Of a DNA stretch of 43,289 nt, positions 16,296 to 24,267 are shown piece by piece. The notes under the pieces were generated by a model. The model did not search any database and had not been told where the DNA came from. It saw nothing but the letters and a program-made list of their open reading frames with translations. The position numbers were made by a program, and so were the translations under genes. The stretch's first letter is position 1, and each line of letters opens with the position of its first letter. Source of the stretch: a virus. The stretch lies in IMG/VR virus record IMGVR_UViG_3300049043_000092, positions 1-43,289 of that record. One strand, written 5' to 3'.

Positions 16296-16323
16296 CTGCA
16301 CAGGTGCCAGACTCCTAGTAGTC
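16296..16323. promoter_or_regulatory. Palindromic element variant plus CCTAGTAG operator-like site
   Basis: CTGCA-CAGG-TGCCAG (16296-16310, one inserted base relative to consensus) is followed directly by GACTCCTAGTAGTC (16310-16323), an inverted repeat containing CCTAGTAG, the same octamer as in the 11748-11881 array. It is placed 17 bases before the MarR-like gene, suggesting autoregulation. Confidence 0.5.
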
Positions 16324-16339
16324 ACAGGAGGCACGTCCG

Positions 16340-16668
16340 ATGGATCTGGGTGAGCTGGAGCGGGGTCTGGCTGCTTTTGCGGTGCTGTCGCCGACTGCGT
16401 TTCCAGTGCATCACGCGCAGGTCTTCCTCGCTCGACAGCCTGACAGAGGGCCGCTCACCTACCGAGCCCATCGAGGAGGCCCTTGAGCCTGGACAACGGC
16501 ACGTGTGTCCCGCGTCTGCGCCCGTGCTCGGCTCCGAGCACTCGGCGCGGCTACCCAGGCCACGGCCTGGTGGAGACCTGACCGCGACCCAGTGGGAGGG
16601 CCGCCGCTTCCTCGGTGCGATCGACCGCCAAGGGCCGCGCCATGGTGCGCCAGCTGCAGAAGCTGTGA
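16340..16668 (+). CDS. MarR-like winged-helix regulator, frameshifted
   Basis: ATG 16340 has the ribosome site AGGAGG at 9 bases. The N-terminal helix reads MDLGELERGLAAFAVLSP. Reading across frames gives QVFLA, LTYRAIEEAL, SLDNGT and VSRV, the helix-turn-helix of MarR proteins. The wing is GRRFL and the end VRSTAKGRAMVRQLQKL is the typical C-terminal helix of MarR dimers. About 109 residues, short for MarR (usually 135-150) but complete in architecture. It would bind palindromic DNA as a dimer. Its upstream region carries two palindromic sites. It precedes the integrase by 33 bases. Confidence 0.65.
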
Positions 16669-16701
16669 GCGATCTGAACCAACACCACCAACACCACCAC
16701 C

Positions 16702-17714
16702 ATGACCAGACCACAGGGCGGCTCTGTCCGCAAAGCTGCCGATGGCAGCCGGAGCGCCGACGTGTCCGTTGAGCACTGGCGTGCGGCGCACCGGCAAGTG
16801 CCGGACCAACGCCGAGGGCCTGGCCCGCAAGCGTGAGCTGCTGGAGCAGCTGCTCAACTCGCAACGCCTCGCCGGTTGGCGCCTGGCCTGTTCTCCCTGC
16901 ATCAGGCCAGGGCCCTGAGCCTGCGGATCCGCTGGAGTGGCCGGGCCTATGAGCGGACGGCTGCGATCTACAGCCAAGCGGTGCTCGATCACTTCGGTAG
17001 CGATTTCCCGGTGCAGGAGATCACCGCGCCCCTGGTTGACGGCTGGCGCCAGCAGCTGCTGGCCCAGGGCAACCGCCGGCACGGTCAACATGAAGGTGTC
17101 GGCCCTGCGCTCGATGCTGGCCGATGCTCACCTCCATGGGCATCTGGCAGCGGTGCCCACCATGCCCCGCCAGCTGCGGCTGGCCAACACCAAGGACCGG
17201 GTGTTCAGCGATGACGAGCGCGACCTGCTTCTGCCGGTTGCTGGTGCAACGCGGTGAACCCGCCGCGGCCGACCTGCTGGTGTTCCTGCTGGAGACCGCC
17301 TGCCGGTGGGGTGAAGCGGAACGCCTGAAGGGCGGCGATGTGGACCTGGCGGCCGGTCGGGTGACGTCCTGGCTACCAAGAACGGCAAGCCCCGCTCAGT
17401 GCCGCTGACCCGCCGTGCCATGGATGCCATCGCACCGCATCTGCCAGCGGTGCAGACCCATCGGGTGTGGCCCTATGCCTACTGGCAGTTCAAGCGCCTG
17501 TTTGAGCAGGTGAAGGCCGCGGCCGGCATCGACGACCCGGCGCTGACGATCCACACCACCCGCCATACGTGCGCCAGCAAGCTGGCCAGCCGGGGCATCC
17601 CACTGCATCAGCTGATGGCCTACGGAGGGTGGACCTCCCTGGCTTCAGTGCAGCGCTACCTGCACCTGCACACACGACGCCTTGGCCAGCTGCGTGGCCG
17701 CGTTGGAGGCGTAA
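16702..17714 (+). CDS. int: Tyrosine recombinase (phage integrase), frameshifted
   Basis: About 335 residues when frames are joined (changes near 16770, 16890, 17085, 17240, 17375 and 17672). The N-terminal arm/core-binding part includes NAEGLARKRELLEQLL and YERTAAIYSQAVLDHFG. The catalytic domain has the first Arg in ETACRWGEAERLKGGDVDL, a Lys-bearing NGKPRSVPL turn, HTTRHTCASKL with the His and second Arg, GGW in place of the second His, and the nucleophile Tyr in VQRYLHLH. In the alternative frame the end is HDALASCVAALEA with TAA at 17712-17714, the usual terminal helix of this family. It would integrate the genome into a host tRNA gene; the attachment-like sequence lies 100 bases downstream. 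The start follows an A/C-rich leader. Confidence 0.9.
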
Positions 17715-17741
17715 AGTACATGCGTGCACCGGATCCAAAAA

Positions 17742-17779
17742 ACTGCCGCAGCTTTCCGCAGTCTGCGGAGTTCGGCAGT
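17742..17779. promoter_or_regulatory. Nested hairpin downstream of integrase
   Basis: ACTGCCG (17742-17748) pairs with CGGCAGT (17773-17779) and encloses TCCGCA/TGCGGA with a three-base loop. No T-tract follows, so it is more likely part of the attachment region or an RNA fold than a simple terminator. Confidence 0.55.
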
Positions 17780-17813
17780 CGGGTAAATCCCGAGATCCGT
17801 TGGCATCGACTGG

Positions 17814-17854
17814 GCGGGGGCATGGCGAAACGGGAGACGCAGCGGACTTAAAAA
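17814..17854 (+). other. Probable attP: partial tRNA-Leu(UAA)-like sequence
   Basis: The stretch reads as the 5' half of a leucine tRNA: acceptor strand GCGGGGG, then ATGGCGAAACGG-GAGACGC for the D-arm, and GCGGACTTAAAA for the anticodon arm, with the TAA anticodon in CTTAAAA. The 3' half (variable arm, T-arm, acceptor) is missing. It lies 100 bases downstream of the integrase. A host tRNA-Leu match next to the integrase was reported for cyanophage P-SSP7, which supports an attachment-site core. Confidence 0.8.
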
Positions 17855-17875
17855 CCGTTTCGCACATCTGAACAT

Positions 17876-17928
17876 CTGCAGAGCAAAGGCCATGACTCGC
17901 TTTGCGGGTTCATGGCCCACCTCTGCAG
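17876..17928. promoter_or_regulatory. Long two-stem hairpin between attP and RNA polymerase
   Basis: CTGCAGAG (17876-17883) pairs perfectly with CTCTGCAG (17921-17928), and inside it GGCCATGA (17888-17895) pairs with TCATGGCC (17910-17917). The 53-base structure lies 47 bases before the RNA polymerase start. Confidence 0.65.
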
Positions 17929-17974
17929 GTATGCGGTGGAATAGGTGCCGTAAAGCCCCTGCAACTGCCGCAAA

Positions 17975-20331
17975 ATGTCGTTTTGCGTTTCATCCACCCC
18001 GGTGGACGAACAGCGTCAGCGTCAGCAACGGGAGTTTGAACGGGCCCAACATCGAGCGATCAACAGCCGGGCCGAGCTGGTCGCCACAGGCCGCGAGGCG
18101 CTGACCGAACACGGCCGGCAACTGCTCGGTCGGAAAACGCCGAGCGGGTGACCGTGGCCCTGGGCCTGCTGCTAGAGGAGCTGCTGGCCAACCCGCACAA
18201 GGGCGGCGCGGCATCTGAGCTGCTGGCCGCTGCTGCTGCTGGTGCAACCGCGGCCCCAGGTCGGTGGTGCTGGTGGCGCTGTCGGCCCTGCTCGACAGCC
18301 ATCAGCCAGGCGCGACACCGAGCGAATCGGTGGCCAATGCCATCGGCCGGGCAGTGGAACAGGAGGTGCGGGCCCAGCGGGTGGAGGCCAACCGCTCAGC
18401 CGCGCTTGCTACGTTTGCTGCGTGCGCCGCCTCGGGTGCGCGCCATGGCCAGCCCGAAGGTGCTCCGGGCACTGCAGCTCGATCCCAGCAGCCTGGGAAC
18501 CAGCCCAACGGCGATGAGGTGGGCCTGCTGTTGCTGGAGCTGATCAGCACCAGCACCAGCCTCTGGTGACGCTGTCGCGCACCGCTCGGGCCGTCGGCGC
18601 CAGGCTGGTGGAGCCCAGCGAGGCGACGCAGCCAGCTGTTGCGCGAGGGCCATGCCGCAGCGCCTGCAAGCCGCGCCAGCTGGCTGCAGCTGGTGCAGCC
18701 GCTGGACTGGGAGGGGATGCGCAGCGGCGGCGGACACCTGGGCAACGCCGAGCCGCTGGTGCGCAGCGCGGCCGGCCACGACCTCGAGCTACCTCACGCC
18801 TCGAGGTGCTGGCGCCCGGCTGCCGGACGTGGTGAACGCCATCGCAGCGCCAGCAGCTGGAGATCGACCCGTGGATGGTGAGCCATCCAGCGGCAGGCCT
18901 GGGACGGCAGGCATCGAGGGCCTGTTCACGGTGCCTCGCGCCACCACCAAGCGCAGGCGAGGAGCCGCGAGCGGGTGCAGATTGAAGCCAGGCCTGCGGG
19001 AGTGCGAGGAGCTGGCCGGCCGGCCGGTGTGGTTCAGCTATTGCCTGGACTTTCGCGGCCGGCTCTACAGCCGCCAACCGCTATGCCACCCACCAGGGCC
19101 CCGACCACCAGAAAGGCCTGCGTGCTGTTCGGCCGTGGTGAACCGCTGCAGCGTGGAGGCGCTTCGAGTGGTTGCTGAAGGCCGCGGCGGGCCACTGGGG
19201 ACTGCGCAGGCAGCTGGGCTGAGCGGCTGCGGTGGGGCCGCGAACGCCTGCAGGACATGGCCGCCGCTGGTGGCTGCGCCGCTGGAGCAGGTGGGCTGTG
19301 GCGCCAGGCCAAAGACCCCTGGCAGTTCCTGCAGCTGTGCCGTGCCATCCAGCAGCAGGTCGAAGACCCCAGCAGCGCCTGCCGGGTGCCGGTGCGGTTC
19401 GATCAGACCTGCTCAGGCGTTGGGCATCGCCGCGGCCTTGATGCGTGATCGCCAGCTGGCAAGGCTCACCAACATCTGCGGCACCACCCGCCGCGATCTC
19501 TATGGCCATGTGGCAGAGAAGCTGTCTGCCCTGCTGGAACGTGACCTGCACGCCGGGCCGTTGAAACATGGCGGCTGGGCTGAGTTCTGGCTTGGCGCTG
19601 GGCGTCGATCGCACGATCACCAAGGCGCCGGTGATGAGCACCTGCTACGGCAGCCAGTACATGGGCCACGTTGAGCAGCTGGATGGCGGTGCTGGAGGAG
19701 CGCAAGGCGCGGCTGCCGGTGCAGCACTGGGAATGGGCTTACGTGAAACCGGCGCAGTACCTGGCCAAGCGGCTGAAGACAGTGCTCGATGAGGACATGG
19801 CCAGCTGTGTGCAGCTGCGGGCCTGGATCAGTGGCACCTGCCGGTTGGTGGTGCGCAAGGAGCGCAAGTTGCGCTGGATTGGTCCGATGGATTTCCCGGT
19901 GGAGCTGGGCCGCCAGCACGACCAACGCCAGGCCGTGAACAGCCTCACCCGTGGCCGGCGGCGGTGGCAGGCCGCCACCAATGCGGTGACAGCAGACGGC
20001 CTGAGCGCCTCGGCCACCAACCGCTCGATCACCGCCAACGTCATCCACAGCTTTGACGCGGCCTTCTGCCATGCCGTCATCTGCGCAGCTGCAGACCACG
20101 GCATTGACGTGCTGACGAATCACGACTGCTTTGCCGTGACTCCTAGTAATGCAGGCTGGTTGCATCACACGCTGCTCGACCTGATGCGCAGCACCTACGC
20201 TGCTGATTGGCTGGATGACGTGGCAAGGCAGATACGCTGCAGCAACAGGGATCTGGCAATCACTGCACCGCCAATGGTGGGGGATCTCGTGCCCCGGCGA
20301 GATCGGCCAAAACCCGATGCTGTTTTCCTAG
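17975..20331 (+). CDS. T7-type single-subunit DNA-directed RNA polymerase, frameshifted
   Basis: Read across many frameshifts from ATG 17975 (MSFCVSSTPVDEQ) to a likely TAG at 20329-20331 after NPMLFS, giving about 785 residues (T7 RNAP has 883). Conserved motifs are visible in order: LDFRGRLYS (T7 DWRGRVY); RFDQTCSG with the first catalytic Asp; RTITKAPVMSTCYGSQ with the Arg, Lys and Tyr of the O-helix; and VIHSFDAAFCHAV followed by TNHDCFAVTP, containing the His-Asp of motif C. The N-terminal promoter-contact region is the least clear because of indels. It transcribes late phage genes from phage-specific promoters. It sits directly after the integrase and attachment region, as in P-SSP7-type cyanophages. 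Confidence 0.92.
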
Positions 20332-20372
20332 GAGGCTTGCGGCCAACGTCCGATGGCTCTAGGGTCAATGTG

Positions 20373-20386
20373 CTGCATACATGCAG
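20373..20386 (+). promoter_or_regulatory. 14-bp palindromic element (perfect copy, before SSB)
   Basis: CTGCA-TACA-TGCAG, 42 bases after the RNA polymerase stop and 21 bases before the SSB ATG. An in-frame ATG inside the element (20381) could extend SSB by nine residues but is less likely. Confidence 0.6.
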
Positions 20387-20407
20387 CTCTTTGACAGCTC
20401 GTTTGAC

Positions 20408-21096
20408 ATGGCACGCGAATTGATGACCACCCCAGCAGGCCTGGCCTACTGGGCAAAGGTGTTTGACCCTGAAGAAAACCGCCTCGATCCCGGCAAGCCA
20501 CGGTCTTGGTCGGTGTCCCTTGCCTTAAAGCAAGACAGCAACGAAGCGGTGCAGCTGATGCAGCAGATCGAGGAGGCGTTCTTCTCGATTCATGGCCAAG
20601 GCGCCAAGCCATCCAAAAACGGTTGGCCATTTGTGGATCAGACCGACAAGGACGACAACCGCACCGGGCTGGTGGAGTTCCGCTTCAAGAAGAACGAAAC
20701 CACCCGCAAGGGCAACACCCTGCACGCCGCCGGCCGTCTACGACGCCAAGAAAGGCGCCGTGGCCAGCAGGAACCCTGATCGGCAACGGCAGCACCATCA
20801 AGGTGGCCTTCTCGGCCTGGGGCTGGGAAGACATGACCGGCCGCAAGGAGGCATCAGCCTCAGCCTGGAGGCGTTGCAGGTGCTGGATCTGGTGCCCTAC
20901 GAGGGCAAGGATCCGCGCGATGCTTTTGACGAGGAGGAGGGCTACGTGGCTGACACCAAGGCCGCTGCGGCTTTCCCGGAGCAGCAGCAGGAGGAAGAGG
21001 CGCTGACACCAAGCCAGCGGCATCCAGCAGCGTGCCGCTGCAGTGCCGAGGTTGAACGCAAACCTCGACGACGACGACGAAGAGTCGCCTTTCTGA
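20408..21096 (+). CDS. Single-stranded DNA-binding protein (T7 gp2.5-like), frameshifted
   Basis: ATG 20408 (MARELMTTPAGLAYWAKVF) opens a protein of about 229 residues (T7 gp2.5 has 232). The segment SWSVSLALKQDSNEAVQLMQQIEEA, then GWPFVDQTDKDD and LVEFRFKKNE, fits the OB-fold of this family. After frameshifts near 20750 and 20855 it continues NGSTIKVAFSAWGWED and SLSLEALQVLDLVPY. In the last frame it ends NLDDDDEESPF, the acidic tail with terminal Phe that gp2.5 uses to contact replication partners. The presence of this tail is notable because no phage DNA polymerase was found. Confidence 0.85.
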
Positions 21097-21457
21097 TGCG
21101 TACCGCCGACTTCGATGCTCCGCGTTCCGCTGATGTCCAAGGCCCGGCCACGCATCGGCCCCTGGTGGCGGCAGGCCCTACATGCCGGCCGCCTACATGC
21201 AGTGGAAGGCCAACGTGCGGCCATCCTTGCCGAGTGGTGGACTGTGCCGCCGCTGGAGCAGGTGAATTGCCTGGTGCTGGTGTTTCGGGGCCCTGCCCGT
21301 GGCGACCTCGACAACCTGGCTGGCGCGGTGCTCTGATGCCGGCAACGCCTTGATCTGGAACGACGACCGGGTGGGCGTGGTGCCCACCCTCGCCTTGCGC
21401 TGGAGAAAGGCATCCAAGAACGACCAATCCATCTACATGAAGGTGATCTGGGAATGA
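21095..21457 (+). CDS. rusA: RusA-like Holliday junction resolvase, frameshifted
   Basis: Starts at ATG 21095 or 21115. The opening (LRVPLMSKARPRI), the core GDLDNLAGAVLDA with the metal-binding acidic residues, and WNDDRV followed by the end YMKVIWE are the signature of RusA endonucleases, which cut four-way DNA junctions. Frameshifts lie near 21165 and 21335. The reconstructed length is about 120 residues, the family's usual size. It occupies the place where T7 carries the gp3 endonuclease, after the SSB, and so may replace it. It overlaps the next gene by four bases. Confidence 0.82.
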
Positions 21458-22264
21458 CACTTGCACCAGTCAATGAAGCAATCGTCATCACGCAGTATCA
21501 GGTACTGCTGGACGACATTGAAGAAGCCAAAAAAGCTGCCGTTCCTTCGTTTCGAGTATTGAGACGAAGGAGGGTGACAAGGCAGCCCGCAGCTACATCT
21601 TTCAACTGCGAAAGTTCCGAGCGAAGATTGAATCAGCGCGTAAGGATGCCAAGAGCTACGCCTTGGCTTACGGCAAGCGCGTCGATGAGCAGGCAAAAGA
21701 GCTGAGCTATCAGGTTGATGCCCTCATCCAGCCCCACCAAGAGCAGCTGGAAGCCATCGCCCGACGCGAGGCCGAGCGAATCGGGGAACATCAGCGCGTT
21801 CTTGATTGGGCCACCAACATCGGCATCGTTGGGTTTGGCGAGGGCTCGCCCAAAATCCAAGACCGGCTTGACGCGCTGGACGAGATCAGCCTTGAAGGCC
21901 TCAAGGAGTTCACCGAGAAGGTGGCAGCCGCCATCGTTGCTTCCCGCAAGGCCCTGCAGCAGGCGCTGAGCCAGGCGCTGGCAGCGGAGGAGCAAGCGAG
22001 GAAGAACTGGCACGCCTTAAGGCTGCAGGAGAAGGAGCGCGAGGCCAAAGAGAAGGAGGAGCGCACGAGGCGCGAGGCCCAGAGGAGAAAGCCGATGCTG
22101 AAGCGGCGATGGCAGCAGCCGATGCCATTGCCGCGGCTGAACGCAGGGCTGCCGAGGCCGAAGCCGAGGCCCGCGAAGGCAGAGGCGAAGGTTGCTCAGC
22201 GAAAGCCGGCGGCTCGGGCAAGAGTGAAACCTGCTCAACCAGCTGCGTCCGCCAAGCAAAATGA
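21454..22264 (+). CDS. Coiled-coil protein of unknown function, frameshifted
   Basis: ATG 21454 overlaps the resolvase stop. The first 45 residues (ITQYQVLLDDIEEAKKAAVPS) are joined after a frameshift near 21560 to KAARSYIFQLRKFRAKIESARKDAKSYALAYGKRVD, then YQVDALIQPHQEQLEAIARREAERI. The part after 22070 reads best as Ala/Glu-rich coiled coil (AEAAMAAADAIAAAERRAAE). Total about 270 residues; the stop may be 22264 or 22322. The pattern of charged heptads resembles phage proteins found beside recombination genes, but I cannot name the family. It lies where T7-like phages normally carry primase-helicase. Confidence 0.6.
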
Positions 22265-22415
22265 TTTAGGCGCTAGCGCTTTACCAGTCCTAACGAATGT
22301 GCTTTGCGAGCGGATTCTTTGAAGATTAACGACTGGGACCGCAAACAAGTTGCAACTGCAATCGTCTGCGAACAGCTTCATCCGGCTGTCCGCGTTGACT
22401 GGGGAGGCGGTCGCA

Positions 22416-23018
22416 TGAAATGCCCCTACTGCGGCGCGATATGAAAGCCGGGTGAGCGACACCCGGACACGGCCCGAAGCTGATCTCCGCTATCGGCGCT
22501 GCGCCCATTGCGGCAAAGCGTTCACCACCTTGGAAACGGTCTGCGTTTACGCCGGCCGTGGCCGTGGTTTTGTGGCGGATCAGATCGACACAGCACAGGA
22601 CTTCGGCCCGCCGCTGCAGGTGGTGCCGGATCCGGTGCCTGCTGCTGCCAAAGCCAAACCCACAGCTCGCTATGTGGCAGCGCTCAACACGGAATCGCTG
22701 GCTGCCGTATCGCCTGATGTGCAGTTGCTGCTTGTCGAATGGTGGAATGTGGCGCGGCGCTCCAAGCACGGCCAGAAAGCCACCTGGACTGAGGCGGCCT
22801 GGAAAGCCAGCGTCGGCCGCGTTGCAGCGCTGCCAATCGAGCAGCAGCTTGCCCTGGCGGCGGCTGGCGTTGAGCACGGCTGGCAGGCGCTGAAGATCGA
22901 CTACCTCGACAACGGCAGCGCACGAGACTGCAGCGTTGCCCACCGCCACCGGCCGTCCCATGCCAAAGGATCCGGCCATGCTCGGCCGCGTTGGATCAAT
23001 GGCCAGCCTGACCCCTGA
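22416..23018 (+). CDS. NrdR-like zinc-ribbon protein, frameshifted
   Basis: ATG 22416 has a ribosome site GGGGAGG at 7 bases. The N-terminus is the zinc ribbon of the NrdR repressor: MKCPYCG, after a one-base frameshift SRVSDTRTRPEADLRYRRC, then AHCGKAFTTLE, with four cysteines. The ATP-cone of NrdR is absent. Instead a helical region follows (VSPDVQLLLVEWWNVARRSK, TEAAWKASVGRVAALP, QQLALAAAGVEHGWQAL), about 190 residues in total. An upstream in-frame stretch from TTG 22319 (KINDWDRKQVATAIVCEQ) could be an N-terminal extension. It may be a transcription factor or a DNA-end-recognising protein of the replication module. Confidence 0.65.
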
Positions 23019-23703
23019 GACATTCCTGGCTGTTGCCGAGATGGTGGCCGGCCATCTGCGGATCAAGGAATCCGACCGCTGGAGCCCGCATGTGTGCCGG
23101 CTGAAGTTTCACAGCTTCACCACGGAGTTTCCCGAGGTGAATGAATGGCAGTTCACGTGGGCTGCGGAGCAGTGGATTCAGGGTCTGGCCCCTGGCTTTA
23201 CCCGCTACCCCACGTGGAAGGAGCTGATGGCACCGCTGTATCGCACAGAGAACGGCTGGGCGAATCGCAGCTGGGGCTTCCGCTCAGGCCTGCCCCCGTA
23301 TGTGGCCCCAACTGTTGGCCAGCTGGCGATGCTGCCCAGCGCTTCCCGCTCGATTGCGCCAAGCGCGGATGCAGTCAACGCAGATGCCTATGCGCTGTTT
23401 GAGTCGGATGAATTGCCAGCGCTGCCACCTGGGCCAGATCACGGCCCACCGCTGACGCCAGCGCGATGGACGAGTACCTGGCCTGGGTGGCCGCGAGGAG
23501 GCCAATGGAGCAACTGTTTGACAGAAGCGCCGTGCAAGGAATCCTTGAGCGCGGCTTGCTCAAGCGGCAAGTGGAGCGTCCTGCAATTCAACAAGACAGG
23601 CCGCGATGTGGTGCTACCAACCAAGCAATTTTTGCTTGATCACCCTGAGTTTCAAGACATGGAGTTCAGAGACATAGCGGCATTTCGAAGGATTCACAAA
23701 TGA
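22960..23703 (+). CDS. Hypothetical protein in the replication module, frameshifted
   Basis: Likely start ATG 22960 (MPKDPAM) or 22978 (MLGRVGSMASLTPETF). Coherent to about 23460: LAVAEMVAGHLRIKESDRWSP, EWQFTWAAEQWIQGL, YPTWKELMAPLYRTENG and WGFRSGLPPYVAPTVGQLAMLP. It then changes frame to MDEYLAWVAARRPMEQLFDR and back to FNKTGRDVVLPTKQFLLDHPEF before TGA 23703. About 245 residues. The Trp-rich central block is distinctive, but I do not recognise the family. With the coiled-coil and zinc-ribbon genes it replaces the usual primase-helicase and DNA polymerase segment. Confidence 0.6.
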   Translation: MPKDPAMLGRVGSMASLTPETFLAVAEMVAGHLRIKESDRWSPHVCRLKFHSFTTEFPEVNEWQFTWAAEQWIQGLAPGFTRYPTWKELMAPLYRTENGWANRSWGFRSGLPPYVAPTVGQLAMLPSASRSIAPSADAVNADAYALFESDELPALPPGPDHGPPLTPARWTSTWPGWPRGGQWSNCLTEAPCKESLSAACSSGKWSVLQFNKTGRDVVLPTKQFLLDHPEFQDMEFRDIAAFRRIHK

Positions 23704-23931
23704 GCTGGGATTGCTTTCGCAAAGGGCAAGAGGTGCGCATCCGCTCCAGCGGCGGCTGGATGCGTGCTCACGTCACCGACGTGCATAGCGACTCCGTTTC
23801 GGCTGTTGTCACGCGAGGCGCCACGGGAAAAGTTGGTACGAGTTTCTGATTTACGCAACATCACCCCATGGAAACCAAACGACAAGAGCAGCAGCTTGAA
23901 GTCAGCCGATCAGCGGTTAATCGACTGGTGA
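23700..23931 (+). CDS. Small SH3-like hypothetical protein, frameshifted
   Basis: ATG overlaps the previous stop (ATGA). MSWDCFRKGQEVRIRSSGGW and AHVTDVHSDSVSAVVTRG read like a small five-stranded barrel (KOW/SH3-like), continuing after a frameshift near 23830 as LVRVSDLRNITPWKPND. The stop is at 23929-23931, about 77 residues; without the frameshift correction the frame closes at 23849. A nucleic-acid-binding role is possible. Confidence 0.5.
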
Positions 23932-24041
23932 GCCACGGCAACAAGCACCGCAACGACTGCGTAGAAGGCAGCTATTCAGCCGGCTATTGGGACGGCTACA
24001 TCCGCGCTTTACAACACGTTCTGGAGGCTGAAAACGAATGA
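23868..24041 (+). CDS. Small hypothetical protein
   Basis: 57 residues, intact: METKRQEQQLEVSRSAVNRL at the start, then NKHRNDCVEGSYSAGYWDGY and the end VLEAENE. It overlaps the end of the previous gene in another frame. The second half (EGSYSAGYWDGYIRALQ) looks like a short phage-specific helical motif. Function unknown. Confidence 0.55.
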   Translation: METKRQEQQLEVSRSAVNRLVSHGNKHRNDCVEGSYSAGYWDGYIRALQHVLEAENE

Positions 24042-24066
24042 CCTGGAATCCAAGGGTCAAGCTGGG

Positions 24067-24267
24067 ATGAGCTTGCCCCGAGAACCCGACCTAGGCAGCG
24101 GCATCAGCCGGCCAACTGGTCGCTGCCGCACCCGTAAGTACCGCGTTCGCGTTTTCAATCACGGCGCCAGGCCGCTGCTTGTGCAGATGCAGGCCGAGAA
24201 CAAACGATCTGCCTTGAAGTACGCCGCCAACCGCTGGCCTGGTGCCGTGGTGGAGGTGGTGGATTGA
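24067..24267 (+). CDS. Small basic hypothetical protein
   Basis: 66 residues from ATG 24067: a basic stretch GRCRTRKYRVRVFNHG, then LLVQMQAENKRSALKYAANRWPG and the end VVEVVD. It looks like a small alpha/beta DNA- or protein-binding unit of the kind often found beside phage exonuclease genes. The stop overlaps the exonuclease start by four bases. Confidence 0.6.
   Translation: MSLPREPDLGSGISRPTGRCRTRKYRVRVFNHGARPLLVQMQAENKRSALKYAANRWPGAVVEVVD

Noticed and set aside
17814-17860. Functional tRNA-Leu gene
   Set aside because: Only the 5' half is present; there is no T-arm or 3' acceptor strand downstream, so it is read as an attachment-site core.
18683-18697. CTGCA-N5-TGCAG inside the RNA polymerase gene
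   Set aside because: Spacer is five instead of four bases and the site is deep in a gene; a similar one occurs in the portal gene near 27188, so these are taken as chance.
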